Origin: Afifellaceae bacterium | GTDB lineage: Bacteria > Pseudomonadota > Alphaproteobacteria > Rhizobiales > Afifellaceae | Assembly: GCA_028284625.1 (NCBI GenBank) | Contig: JANQRH010000022.1 | Span: 104,886 to 168,885 of the forward strand | DNA: 64,000 bases | Direction of reading: 5' to 3' | Shown: piece by piece, positions 43,142-52,056 of the stretch | Layout: each line of letters begins with the position of its first letter | Position numbering within the stretch: position 1 is the stretch's first letter | Program-made: the position numbers and the translations under genes | Notes under the pieces: generated by a model | Databases searched by the model: none | What the model saw: only the letters and a program-made list of their open reading frames with translations | What the model was told of the DNA's origin: nothing

Positions 43142-44395
43142 ATGTATACGGTCGGTGAGGAGGAGATTGAGGCCATCGCCACGGCGATCCGCGAGGGCGC
43201 GCTGTTTCGCTATGGCGTCGGCGGGGAATGCGACCGCTTCGAGGAGCGCTACGCCGCTTATCTTGGCGTGCGGCATGTGGCGATGACCGTGAGCGGCACA
43301 TTCGCGTTGTCGGCGGCGATGACGGCGCTCGGGATCGGCCCGGGCGATGAGGTGTTGATCCCGACGCATACCTATATGGCGTCGGCCACGGCAGTGCTGA
43401 CGACCGGCGCGATTCCGGTCATCGTCGATGTCGATGAGAGCATCACCATCGATCCGCAGGCGGTGGAGGATGCGATCGGTCCACGCACCAAAGCGGTGAT
43501 CCCGGTGCATATGTGGGGTGCGGCGTGCAACATGGACGCCATCATGGCGATCGCCGAGCGGCACGGCTTGTGGGTCATCGAAGATGCGTGTCAGGGCGTC
43601 GGTGGCGGCTATGAAGGCCGCCGGTTCGGCTCAATCGGCCATGTCGGCGCATTCAGCTTCAACTACTTCAAGAACATGACCTGCGGCGAAGGCGGGGCGG
43701 TGGCAACCTCCGACGACAAGATCGCGGAGCGCGCGCGCTGTGCCATCGATCCCTGCCACTTCTATTGGACGGGACGCGCCGACACGCTGAAGCCGTTTGC
43801 CGGCAATGGCGGCCGCGCCTCGGAGTTGCAGGGCGCTATGCTGAACGTTCAACTCGACCGCATCGACGGGATGATTGAAGCGATGCGCGCGGAGAAACGG
43901 ACGATCCTCGCCGGCACGGCGCAGTTCGGCAATCTCGGCCTCAAGCCGTCGCCGATGAACAGCGCCGATTACGACTGCGCGACGCATGTCATGTATCTCC
44001 TCCCCTCCGCCGACGCGGCAAAGCGCTTCGTGGAGGTGCAGCCGGCGGTGATTGCCGGCAAGACCGGCCGCCACACCTACACAGAATGGGATCAGGTGCT
44101 GATGGGCCAGGGTGCGGCGCATCCGGCGATGAACCCCTACAATCACCCCGACAACAAAGAGTGCCGGCGGAGCTACAGCAAAGACATGTGCGCGGCCTCG
44201 CTCGACATCCTGAACCGCACGATCATGGTGCCGACGCACCCCGATCATAGTGCTGAGGAGATCGACGCGCTCGTCCACAATATCGGCGTTGCGGCGCGTG
44301 TGGCGCTGGGTGATTCCGGCGCAGATGCGACTGCCGTCAAGGAGACGGCGACGCTTGACTGGCAGAAATTCGATATGACCGGCAGCGACGGTTAG
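43142..44395 (+). CDS. DegT/DnrJ/EryC1/StrS-family aminotransferase
   Basis: The 417-residue fold-I PLP enzyme has the family Lys177 in FNYFKNMTCGEGG, the PLP-binding Asp in VIEDACQGVGG and the sugar-type motif PVHMWGAACNMDAI. Such enzymes aminate (or in some cases dehydrate) keto-sugars, but this one stands beside catabolic genes and not in a polysaccharide cluster. It converges with the sugar ABC operon, with 19 bp between the ends. A start further upstream is not available without running into the repeat. Confidence 0.88.
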   Translation: MYTVGEEEIEAIATAIREGALFRYGVGGECDRFEERYAAYLGVRHVAMTVSGTFALSAAMTALGIGPGDEVLIPTHTYMASATAVLTTGAIPVIVDVDESITIDPQAVEDAIGPRTKAVIPVHMWGAACNMDAIMAIAERHGLWVIEDACQGVGGGYEGRRFGSIGHVGAFSFNYFKNMTCGEGGAVATSDDKIAERARCAIDPCHFYWTGRADTLKPFAGNGGRASELQGAMLNVQLDRIDGMIEAMRAEKRTILAGTAQFGNLGLKPSPMNSADYDCATHVMYLLPSADAAKRFVEVQPAVIAGKTGRHTYTEWDQVLMGQGAAHPAMNPYNHPDNKECRRSYSKDMCAASLDILNRTIMVPTHPDHSAEEIDALVHNIGVAARVALGDSGADATAVKETATLDWQKFDMTGSDG

Positions 44396-44414
44396 ATCCA
44401 GAGCTGCCGCCGGC

Positions 44415-45254
44415 TCAGCCCTTCACAGCGCCCGCGGTCATGCCGGCGATGATCTGGCGTGCGGCGAAGAAGGTGAAGAGCAGCGGCGGAATGACGATCA
44501 GCGTGCCCATCGCCATGATGCGCCCCCATTCGACGCCCGTATCGGTGATGAAGCCCGCCGCCCCAACCGGCAGCGTGCGCGTCTTACGGCCTGTCAGAAG
44601 CAGCGCCAGGATGAACTCGTTCCAGGCGATGCGGAATGTGAAGATGGCAGCCACCGCGTAACCCGACTTCATCAGCGGCAACAGCACGCGGAAGAACACC
44701 TGAAGCGGCCCGGCGCCATCGACGATCGCCGCCTCCTCCAACTCAACGGGGATCTGCTTGTAGAAGCCGAAGAGAAGCCAGATGGCGAAAGGCAGGTTCA
44801 GCGCCGTATAGAAGAAGATCAGAACGGCCAGATCGTTGTTGAGGTTGAACGTTACGACCATGGCGAAGGCGGGAACAGCGAGCACCGCCGGCGGCACCAT
44901 GCGCACCAAAAGGGTGGCGTTGGCTGTGAAGCGGCGACCGCGAAACTCGCTGCGCGCGAGAGCGTAGGCACACATCCCGCCAGGCAGCAGCGTGAAGAAC
45001 GTGGAGGCGACACCGACTATGATGGAGTTCCACAAATAGGTGTCGAACTTCCCGCGCGTCATGATGTGCGCGTAATTGTCCATCGTCGGGACGAAGAAGA
45101 ACCAGACCGGCTCCTTCTGTTGAACGAGTACGTCGTCTTTGAAGCCGGTCGCGACCATGACCCAGATCGGCGCCAGCGTGATCAGCGACAACACGACCAG
45201 AGCGGCGTAATGGCTGAAAACGTTCGACCGGCTTTGTAAGCCATCTGCGTGCAT
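44415..45254 (-). CDS. Carbohydrate ABC transporter permease (MalG type)
   Basis: The 279-residue protein has six membrane helices and the EAA loop EEAAIVDGAGPLQVFFRVLLP that contacts the ATPase. It belongs to the CUT1 sugar importers. It is the last gene of the regulator-binding protein-permease-permease operon and starts two bases after the MalF-type gene. No ATPase gene follows. Confidence 0.94.
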   Translation of the reverse strand: MHADGLQSRSNVFSHYAALVVLSLITLAPIWVMVATGFKDDVLVQQKEPVWFFFVPTMDNYAHIMTRGKFDTYLWNSIIVGVASTFFTLLPGGMCAYALARSEFRGRRFTANATLLVRMVPPAVLAVPAFAMVVTFNLNNDLAVLIFFYTALNLPFAIWLLFGFYKQIPVELEEAAIVDGAGPLQVFFRVLLPLMKSGYAVAAIFTFRIAWNEFILALLLTGRKTRTLPVGAAGFITDTGVEWGRIMAMGTLIVIPPLLFTFFAARQIIAGMTAGAVKG

Positions 45255-45255
45255 A

Positions 45256-46188
45256 TCAGACGTCCGACTTGTCTTTCATGGGATTGCTGGCGACCAGGAT
45301 CGCCAGGCTCAGCAGGAACACGATGACGATCAGCAGAACGGAAATGGCCGAAGCGTAGCCGAGCTGCTGTGTGTCGAAGGCGCGGTTGTAGATGTGCAGA
45401 GACAATAGTTCTGTCGCCCGCCCCGGCCCGCCACCTGTCAGGATGTACATCACCTCCAGGGCGCGGAAGACGTCGATCAACCGCATCAGAAGCGCAATCA
45501 CCAGAACCGATTTGATCATCGGCAGCTTGATGAGGAAGATCATCTGCCACCAGTTCACGCCGTCGATTTTGGCTGCCTCAACGACCTCTGACGGGAGCGC
45601 CTGCAATCCGGCAATCACGATGATGAAGATGAACGGCGTCCACTGCCAGATATCGGTGAAGACGATGGCGAAGAACGCAAGCTCCGGGTCGCCGAGCCAC
45701 ACCTGCGGCTCGATGCCGATGAAGCCGAGGTAGTAGTTGATCCAGCCGATGCGCGCGTCGAACAGATAGCGCCAGATGAGGCCGACCACGACCGGCGAAA
45801 CCATCAGCGGCAGAATGAAGATGGTGCGAAACACCGACGCGCCGCGGATCGGCTTTTCCAGTAGAAGCGCCAGACCGACGCCGAGCGCCATCTCGATGGT
45901 AATGGTCCAGAAGCCGAAACGGACCGTCACCCATACGGATTCCCAGACATCGGGATCGGCCACCATGCGCAGAAAGTGGCGCATGCCCACATAAGGCGCG
46001 TCGTCGAAATCGGTGCCGATCTTCCAATCGTAGAAGCTTAAGTAAAACGCCTGGGTCACCGGGTAGACGAGACCGGCGACCATAATCAGAACGGCTGGAA
46101 GGATGAAGAAGTAGGGCGAGAGAGCGCGGATATCCATCGGCGGCTTGACCGCCAATGCGGGCTTCGCGAGTTCAGCCTGTGCGCTCAT
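45256..46188 (-). CDS. Carbohydrate ABC transporter permease (MalF type)
   Basis: The 310-residue protein has six helices and the EAA loop EVVEAAKIDGVNWWQMIFL. It pairs with the MalG-type subunit in the inner membrane to form the channel of a CUT1 importer. An 86-bp gap with a strong hairpin separates it from the binding-protein gene upstream, which probably lowers permease expression relative to the binding protein. Confidence 0.94.
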   Translation of the reverse strand: MSAQAELAKPALAVKPPMDIRALSPYFFILPAVLIMVAGLVYPVTQAFYLSFYDWKIGTDFDDAPYVGMRHFLRMVADPDVWESVWVTVRFGFWTITIEMALGVGLALLLEKPIRGASVFRTIFILPLMVSPVVVGLIWRYLFDARIGWINYYLGFIGIEPQVWLGDPELAFFAIVFTDIWQWTPFIFIIVIAGLQALPSEVVEAAKIDGVNWWQMIFLIKLPMIKSVLVIALLMRLIDVFRALEVMYILTGGGPGRATELLSLHIYNRAFDTQQLGYASAISVLLIVIVFLLSLAILVASNPMKDKSDV

Positions 46189-46231
46189 GAAGCGGATGCC
46201 CCCCGCGCGATCATCACGGCATTCGGCGGAT

Positions 46232-46259
46232 GCGGACCCGGGCTCTCGCCCGGATCCGC
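46232..46259 (-). promoter_or_regulatory. Intercistronic hairpin between binding-protein and permease genes
   Basis: GCGGACCCGGGC and GCCCGGATCCGC form a 12-bp stem with one mismatch and a TCTC loop. It follows the binding-protein stop by 16 bases and has no T tract. Such hairpins protect the 3' end of upstream binding-protein mRNA in other ABC operons (for example malE-malF). Confidence 0.65.
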
Positions 46260-46274
46260 GCGTTCAACGTGGCA

Positions 46275-47615
46275 TCAATTGCCGCGATATTCCGCCCACG
46301 TGTAGTAGCCCTCGCGCGCCATGATCTCACGCGCCTTCTCGTTGGCGGCATCCATGATCGGCTGGATGGGCTTGTCGGTGGTAATGACCTCCGTGAGCGC
46401 CTGGCCGAGCACGTCGATGTTCAGCTCGTTCCATTCCGGGATCAGCGGACGCCAATCGGGATCGGCGCAGGGCAGTTGCTCCGCGACCACCGGATAATCA
46501 TCGAACTTGTCGGCATTGGCCTTGAGCGTGGAGATGCGCACGGGATCGCCGCCCAGCTCGACCATGCGCTGGTCGCCGGCCTTGGAGGTGATGTACTGGA
46601 TGAACAGGAAGGCGGCTTCCTGGTTCGGCGCGTTGGCAGGGATGCCCACGGCAAAGCCGCCGGTCTCCGAGCCGCAGCGTGTGCCGACCGGGTGCAGCGC
46701 GTAGCCGACTTTGCCGTCGACCTTCGACAGCTTCGGATTGCGCGACATGGCGGCGATCTTCAGCGTGTCGAGATACATGGCCGCATCGCCCTGCAAGAAA
46801 GCGGCGGCGGCCTCACCAAAGCCGAAGGTCGGGATGCCGTCGGGGCCGGTCTGGGCGATCTCTCTTATGACTTGAGCAGCCTCCACGCCTTCCGGTGAAT
46901 TGATCACCGGATTCCATTCATCGTCGAAGATCCTGCCGCCGAGCGGGGCGAGATGCAGGAGCCATGCTGCCGTCACCTGATGGCCGGTCTTGCCGCGCGA
47001 GGTCATGGCCGGGATGCCGGCTTCATGCAGCTTCGCCATGGTGGCGCGGAGCTCGTCATAAGTCGTCGGCGGCTCCAGGCCCTGCTCCTCAAAGATGTCC
47101 TTGCGATAGGCGAGGATGGAGGTTTCAGCACCAAACGGCAGGCCATAGAGCGCGCCGGATTTGCCGGGCATGTAGCCCTTCTTGCCGCCGACGACACCGC
47201 CGTTCTGCAGATAAGCATCGGCGATGTCGTCGATGTCGAACTGCGGATCGACCAGAGCGCCGTTGGTGAAGAACTGGCTGAGCGGGGTCAGCAGTCCCTT
47301 TGAGACGTATTCGCCCTTCCACATCACAACCCAGGAAACCACGTCGTATTCGCCCTCAGGCTTCGACATCTCCAGGAGCTGGCGGTCGCGCAGCTTGAGA
47401 TATTGCAGCGCGTCGATCTCCACCTCGATGCCGGTTTCCTCGGTGAACTCCTCAACGAGGGTCTCCGCCGCCTGGAAGTGGGCAAGCGCCGGCCAACTCA
47501 CGACGATCGTTGTGCCTTCGTAGGGCTTATAGGGGTTGGCCAGAGCGGATGCGCCGGCAAGCGCAATGGCGGCGGCGGCGGCCGCACCGGTGATCAGGGG
47601 TTTCATTCTCAGCAT
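46275..47615 (-). CDS. Extracellular sugar-binding protein of an ABC importer
   Basis: The 446-residue family 1 solute-binding protein has a Sec signal peptide (MLRMKPLITGAAAAAAIALA, cut after ASALA) and the fold's usual segments: ETLVEEFTEETGIEVEIDAL, YDVVSWVVMWKGEYVSKGLL, PFGAETSILAYRKDIFEEQG. It captures an unknown sugar or related solute in the periplasm. The start at 47615 follows GGGAGGAA; the longer open frame to 47687 adds no signal peptide likeness. It lies 25 bp after lacI. Confidence 0.93.
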   Translation of the reverse strand: MLRMKPLITGAAAAAAIALAGASALANPYKPYEGTTIVVSWPALAHFQAAETLVEEFTEETGIEVEIDALQYLKLRDRQLLEMSKPEGEYDVVSWVVMWKGEYVSKGLLTPLSQFFTNGALVDPQFDIDDIADAYLQNGGVVGGKKGYMPGKSGALYGLPFGAETSILAYRKDIFEEQGLEPPTTYDELRATMAKLHEAGIPAMTSRGKTGHQVTAAWLLHLAPLGGRIFDDEWNPVINSPEGVEAAQVIREIAQTGPDGIPTFGFGEAAAAFLQGDAAMYLDTLKIAAMSRNPKLSKVDGKVGYALHPVGTRCGSETGGFAVGIPANAPNQEAAFLFIQYITSKAGDQRMVELGGDPVRISTLKANADKFDDYPVVAEQLPCADPDWRPLIPEWNELNIDVLGQALTEVITTDKPIQPIMDAANEKAREIMAREGYYTWAEYRGN

Positions 47616-47640
47616 TCCATTTCCTCCCGTTGAGAACACA

Positions 47641-48669
47641 TCATTGGATACCTTCTTCCGCGACATCCAGCGGCGCGGTGCTGTCACGTTGAATGAGCAA
47701 CGGCTCTTCGCCGGAGATCGTGATGGATTCGTGGCTCACCCTTTCCTCTGCGCAAACCGCCTCTACCGCTTCCTCGCCGAGAAGGCGGAGCGGCATCTTA
47801 ACCACCGACAAAGAGGGGCGAAGATAGGCCGCGAGCGCAATGTCGTGAATGGCGATTACGGAAAAGTCCTGCGGAACGCGCCGGCCCATATCGCGCAGCC
47901 TGGCCAGGACGCCGACTGCGGAGACGACGTTTGAGGCGACGAGCGCCGTGAGGTCCGGCGCGGCGCTCAACAGGCGTTCGATTGCAGCGGCGCCTTTTTC
48001 GTAGGTGTTGCCGGCGACAGCGAGCCAGTCGCTTGTGGGCGCGATGTCGGCCGCTTCCATCGCCCGCCGCCACCCTGCGGCGCGTCTGTCGGAAAAAGGG
48101 AGGCCTTCGGTGACGCTCAAGAACCCGACCCGCCGGTGGCCGAGCGCCAGCAAATGCTCCGTTGCGAGCTGCCCGGCCTTCTCGTCCTCCATGCGAAGGA
48201 GTGTGGCGCCCTTGGCGTCGCCGGATTGAAGGAGAACGACCGGCACGCTGCGGCGCGCGGCGCGGGCGAGTGCGCGATCCATATGCGTTCCGGCCCCTTG
48301 CAGGATCAGCCCGTCAACGCCGCCGCCCCCGACGAGCCGCTCAAGAGGGGACTGGCCGTCCCCCAGATCGCCGGCCTCGCCCAGAAGCAACGCCTTGCCA
48401 TGGCGCGCGGCGGCGCGCTGTGCGCCGGCGATGATCTCTGCATAGACCGGGCTCGTCAGGTCGTGGACGACCAGAGCCAGCGCGCCGGCTTTCGATGATT
48501 TCAACGAGCGCGCCGCAGCGTTCGGCGCGTAATCCATCTCGTCGATCAGCTTTTCAACGCGGGCGCGGGTTTCTGCGCTGACGCGAAGCGACGCATCCCG
48601 ATTGACGATCCGAGAGACCACTGCCGGCGAGACACCAGCGGCTTTTGCGATCTCGGAATTCGTCGCCAT
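47641..48669 (-). CDS. LacI-family transcriptional regulator
   Basis: The 342-residue protein has the LacI HTH at residues about 4-25 (SEIAKAAGVSPAVVSRIVN), the hinge with AARSLKSSKAGALALVV, and a periplasmic-binding-protein-like effector domain. The start at 48669 places the HTH at the N-terminus. It leads the ABC operon and is divergent from the CoA-transferase operon. The palindrome at 48742-48759 in the shared intergenic region is its likely operator, so it probably represses both units until the imported solute or a derivative binds. Confidence 0.94.
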   Translation of the reverse strand: MATNSEIAKAAGVSPAVVSRIVNRDASLRVSAETRARVEKLIDEMDYAPNAAARSLKSSKAGALALVVHDLTSPVYAEIIAGAQRAAARHGKALLLGEAGDLGDGQSPLERLVGGGGVDGLILQGAGTHMDRALARAARRSVPVVLLQSGDAKGATLLRMEDEKAGQLATEHLLALGHRRVGFLSVTEGLPFSDRRAAGWRRAMEAADIAPTSDWLAVAGNTYEKGAAAIERLLSAAPDLTALVASNVVSAVGVLARLRDMGRRVPQDFSVIAIHDIALAAYLRPSLSVVKMPLRLLGEEAVEAVCAEERVSHESITISGEEPLLIQRDSTAPLDVAEEGIQ

Positions 48670-48731
48670 GCAGCCGCCCGTTTCTCTTGGATTCCGCGCC
48701 TTGACAGCGGGCCGATTCTGCTCCAGTAGCA

Positions 48732-48760
48732 CCATTAGCACTGGTAAATCGATTTATCAA
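48732..48760 (-). promoter_or_regulatory. Putative promoter of the lacI-ABC operon
   Basis: On the minus strand TTGATA (48760-48755), a 17-base spacer and TAATGG (48737-48732) form a good sigma-70-like promoter about 60 bases before the lacI start. The operator palindrome covers the -35 box, an arrangement that permits repression. Confidence 0.55.
48742..48759. promoter_or_regulatory. LacI-family operator
   Basis: TGGTAAATCGATTTATCA is an 18-bp palindrome with a single mismatched pair and the central CG typical of LacI-family operators. It lies between the lacI gene and the divergent seven-gene operon, 73 bp and 95 bp from their starts. Confidence 0.75.
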
Positions 48761-48853
48761 CGTTCATGTCTGAGCTTTCCCTCGGTAAACCGCATTACTG
48801 TCCTCCCGGTCAATCCCGGCGCCCAGCGCCCGGTCCGCACATGAGGCCGGCTC

Positions 48854-50020
48854 ATGGATAACGCCTTGCGTGTCGTCGCCTGGGACGACCCCCGCTGCGT
48901 TCAGCCGCTTCAGGCCGCGGCCGAGATTTGGCAGAAACGAACCGGCGAGCGGATCGCCATCACGCGTCGTCCGCTGACCGCCTTCAACGATCAGCCGCTG
49001 ATTGAGCTTGCGCCGATCTCAGACGTGATGATCGTCGATTATCCGCATATCGCGCAGGCGCTTGAGGTGGGCGCGATCGTGCCGATCGGCGACTTTCTCG
49101 ACGCGGCGGACCTCAAGACAATCGCAGATCGGGCTATCGGCCCGGCGCAGGAATCCTTTGTCGTCGACGGCGTGACGGCGGGCTTGGCGTCGGATGCCGC
49201 CTGCCACGTCTCGGCCTATCGTCAAGCCGCATTCGACGCCTGGTCGGAGCCCGTGCCGGAAACGTGGGACGATGTCTTTGCGCTGCAGGTCCGGCATCCA
49301 GGCGCCGTGGCGCTGGCGCTCTATCCCACCGACGCGATTTCTTATCTGTTGAGCTTCACCGCCGGCGTGGGCGCCGGACCGGATGGAGGCGAGCGGCTGT
49401 TCCCGGACCCCGACGCCGCATTGCACAGTCTGGAGCTGCTGGCGCGCCTTGCCGCTGTCGTCGACGAGGATTGCTGGAGCCTCACACCGCAGGCGCTGTT
49501 TGCCGCGGCGGCGGAGCGGCCCGAGATTGCCTACATCCCCCTCACCTTCGGCTACTCACAGAAGAGCAAGCCAACCGAGGGCAGTTGGTCGTTCGGTGCA
49601 CCGCCGGCCGGTTGCGGCAGCCTGCTCGGCGGCGCCGGCATGGCCGTTTCCGCCGGATCGGCCTCGCCGGACCGAGCCGCGCAATTCGCCTGCTGGTATT
49701 GCGGCGATGAGGGTCAGCGCCTCGCCGGTCGCAATGGCGGTCAGCCGGCCGGCCTAGCAGCCTGGGAGGATGCGGAGACGGACGCCCTGAACGGCGGCTT
49801 CTTCTCCGCGACGCGCAACACACAGGCGAATGCCTATGTGCGGCCGCGCGCCACGTGGTGGCCAGCCGTGCAGGCGGAGGCGGGCGAGGTTTTTGCCAAG
49901 CGCTTGCGCGAAGGTGCTGTGCCGGACGATATCATCAGCGCCTTGGAGGCGGTCTACCGCCGGCATCGCGGCGCTTCACACAAAGCCATGAAGGATGGAG
50001 CCATGGGGCTCGCACTATGA
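48854..50020 (+). CDS. Solute-binding-protein homologue without signal peptide
   Basis: The 388-residue product has the look of a family 1 solute-binding protein: LRVVAWDDPRCVQPLQAAAEIWQKR at the start matches the first strand and helix, and DVMIVDYPHIAQALEVGAIV, ETWDDVFALQ and FACWYCGDEGQRL match later landmarks. Unlike true binding proteins it has no signal peptide or lipobox, and it holds several Cys, which fits a cytoplasmic location. It overlaps the CoA transferase start (ATGA). It may bind the pathway's substrate or CoA ester inside the cell, or have become an enzyme subunit; this is inference. Confidence 0.7.
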   Translation: MDNALRVVAWDDPRCVQPLQAAAEIWQKRTGERIAITRRPLTAFNDQPLIELAPISDVMIVDYPHIAQALEVGAIVPIGDFLDAADLKTIADRAIGPAQESFVVDGVTAGLASDAACHVSAYRQAAFDAWSEPVPETWDDVFALQVRHPGAVALALYPTDAISYLLSFTAGVGAGPDGGERLFPDPDAALHSLELLARLAAVVDEDCWSLTPQALFAAAAERPEIAYIPLTFGYSQKSKPTEGSWSFGAPPAGCGSLLGGAGMAVSAGSASPDRAAQFACWYCGDEGQRLAGRNGGQPAGLAAWEDAETDALNGGFFSATRNTQANAYVRPRATWWPAVQAEAGEVFAKRLREGAVPDDIISALEAVYRRHRGASHKAMKDGAMGLAL

Positions 50021-51207
50021 CCGACAAGACCGCACCGGGCGCGCTGGAAGGCGTGCGCATCCTCGACTTCACGCAGATGATGCTGGGACCGCTCTGCACA
50101 CAGACGCTTGCCGATCTCGGCGCCGACGTCATCAAGATCGAGCGCCCCGGAAAGGGCGAATGGATGCGCTCCATGCCGATGATCGGCGAATTCGTGGGCG
50201 GCGACAGCGCCGCCTTCCACGCCTTCAACCGCAACAAACGCTCCGTCACCGTCGACTTGAAGAACCCAAAGGGGCGCGAGGCGCTCTTGGAACTCTCCAA
50301 GCATTGCGATGTCGTGGTGGAGAATTTCCGCTCTGGCGTGATGGATCGGCTCGGCCTCGGCTATGCGGATTTCAAAGCCGCGAACCCCAAGATCATCTAT
50401 GCGTCCGGCTCCGGCTGGGGATCGGGTAGCAAACTGGCCGAAGAGGGCTGGCCGGGCCAGGACATGCTGATCCAGGCGATGAGCGGCGTGATGTACAATA
50501 CCGGACGGGCCGGTGATCCGCCGACGGCGTGCGGCACGCCGGTCGCCGATTTCGCGGCGAGCCAGGCGCTTGCCATCGGCATTCTCGGCGCGCTTCTGGC
50601 GCGCGACCGGCACGGTTTCGGCCAGCGTGTGGAGACCGACCTCTATTCGGCGACGCTCAACATGATGGCGCAGGAGAACTTCGCGGTCCTCAACCAGGAC
50701 ATCGAGCTTGAGCGCTCCGAAGCCGGCGTCGCGTCCTGTTGGAACGACGCGCCCTACGGCCCGCACCCGACTGCCGACGGCTGGGTGGCGATCGCCATGT
50801 GCCCGCTCGACAAACTCGGCGGGCTGATCGGTGACGATACGCTTGGCGATGTCGATCCGTGGGCGAAGCGCGACGAAGCCAAGCGGCGGATCGACAAATG
50901 CACGGCGACCAAGACGAATGCGGAATGGATGGCGATCTTCAAGGCGGCCGATGTGTGGGCGGCGCCGGTGCGCACCACACGTGAGGCGCTTGACGAATTG
51001 CGCGCACATGGCTCACCGCGCCTTATCGACATGGACCATCCGAAAGCCGGCAAGATCACGGCCATCGCCAATCCGGTCGGCATGAGCGAAACACGCGCGA
51101 CGTTGCGCCATGCGCCGCCGGGTGTCGGCGAGCACACCGACGAGGTGCTGGGTGACCTTTTGGGCGCAGAGACGGTAGCCAAGCTCCGCGACGCCAAAGC
51201 CATCTGA
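50017..51207 (+). CDS. CaiB/BaiF (class III) CoA transferase
   Basis: The 396-residue enzyme transfers CoA between acyl-CoA and a carboxylic acid. Family signatures are GVRILDFTQMMLGPLCTQTLADLGADVIKIE, the RNKRSVTVDLKNPKGRE segment and the nucleophile Asp149 in GQDMLIQAMSG. It activates a carboxylic acid substrate for the beta-oxidation-like enzymes encoded next. The start overlaps the preceding stop; the frame reads upstream into that gene without coding character. Confidence 0.93.
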   Translation: MTDKTAPGALEGVRILDFTQMMLGPLCTQTLADLGADVIKIERPGKGEWMRSMPMIGEFVGGDSAAFHAFNRNKRSVTVDLKNPKGREALLELSKHCDVVVENFRSGVMDRLGLGYADFKAANPKIIYASGSGWGSGSKLAEEGWPGQDMLIQAMSGVMYNTGRAGDPPTACGTPVADFAASQALAIGILGALLARDRHGFGQRVETDLYSATLNMMAQENFAVLNQDIELERSEAGVASCWNDAPYGPHPTADGWVAIAMCPLDKLGGLIGDDTLGDVDPWAKRDEAKRRIDKCTATKTNAEWMAIFKAADVWAAPVRTTREALDELRAHGSPRLIDMDHPKAGKITAIANPVGMSETRATLRHAPPGVGEHTDEVLGDLLGAETVAKLRDAKAI

Positions 51208-51247
51208 TGGTGCGATCTGATGAGGGTGACCCGATGAGTGTGATCCG

Positions 51248-52042
51248 ATGACGGAGGAACGCCTCCACCCCCACCTGGCGCTGGAGCGCCACGGCGCCAT
51301 CGAGGTGCTGCGCATCGACCGGGAGAAAGCGCTCGGCGCGCTCAACTTCGAGATCATGGAGCGCTTCGGCGCCTATGTGGACGAGCTTGCCGGCCGCGCC
51401 GGCGAGGTTCGCGTTCTCATCATCACCGGAACCGGGCGTGGCTTCGTCGCCGGCGCCGATATCGCCGGCTACGCCGATGTCGGGCAGAAGACGTTTGACG
51501 ATTTCCAGCGGCGCTCGCGCCGCACATTCGATGCGCTCGCAGCACTGCCGCAGATCTCGATCTGCGCCGTCAACGGCTATGCGCTCGGCGGTGGCCTTGA
51601 GCTGGCGCTTTGCTGCGACCTCATCCTTGTCAGCGAGAAGGCCAAGCTCGGCCTGCCGGAGATCAAGCTCGGGCTTCTACCCGGCGGCGGCGGGACGCAG
51701 CGCCTGCCGCGGCTTATCGGGCCGATGCGCGCCAAGGAGCTGCTAATGACCGGCCGCATGATGACGGCCGACGAGGCCGTAGATTATGGCGCGGCGCTAG
51801 AATCCTGCGCGCCCGACGCGCTGATGCCGCGCGCCATGGAGCTGGCGGAGACGCTTGCCGCGCAGGCGCCGCTGGCGCTGGCGGAAGCCAAACGCGTCGT
51901 CGATGACGGCCTCGACACGGCATTATCCGCCGGCCTGACGCTGGAGCAGCGCGTGCTCGGCGCGCTCTTCGCCACCGAAGACGGCAAGGAAGGCATCGCC
52001 GCCTTCATGGAAAAACGCGACCCGAAATTCAAAGGTGAGTAA
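51248..52042 (+). CDS. Enoyl-CoA hydratase/isomerase family protein
   Basis: The 264-residue crotonase-fold protein has the two oxyanion-hole segments FVAGADIAGYADVG and NGYALGGGLELALCCDLI, followed by PEIKLGLLPGGGGTQRLPRLIG. It would hydrate (or isomerise or dehydrate) the CoA ester made by the CoA transferase. The 40-bp gap before it repeats GATCTGATGAGGGTGACC-like units. It is followed 14 bases later by the hydrolase gene. Confidence 0.93.
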   Translation: MTEERLHPHLALERHGAIEVLRIDREKALGALNFEIMERFGAYVDELAGRAGEVRVLIITGTGRGFVAGADIAGYADVGQKTFDDFQRRSRRTFDALAALPQISICAVNGYALGGGLELALCCDLILVSEKAKLGLPEIKLGLLPGGGGTQRLPRLIGPMRAKELLMTGRMMTADEAVDYGAALESCAPDALMPRAMELAETLAAQAPLALAEAKRVVDDGLDTALSAGLTLEQRVLGALFATEDGKEGIAAFMEKRDPKFKGE

Positions 52043-52056
52043 GAAAGACCATCGCC

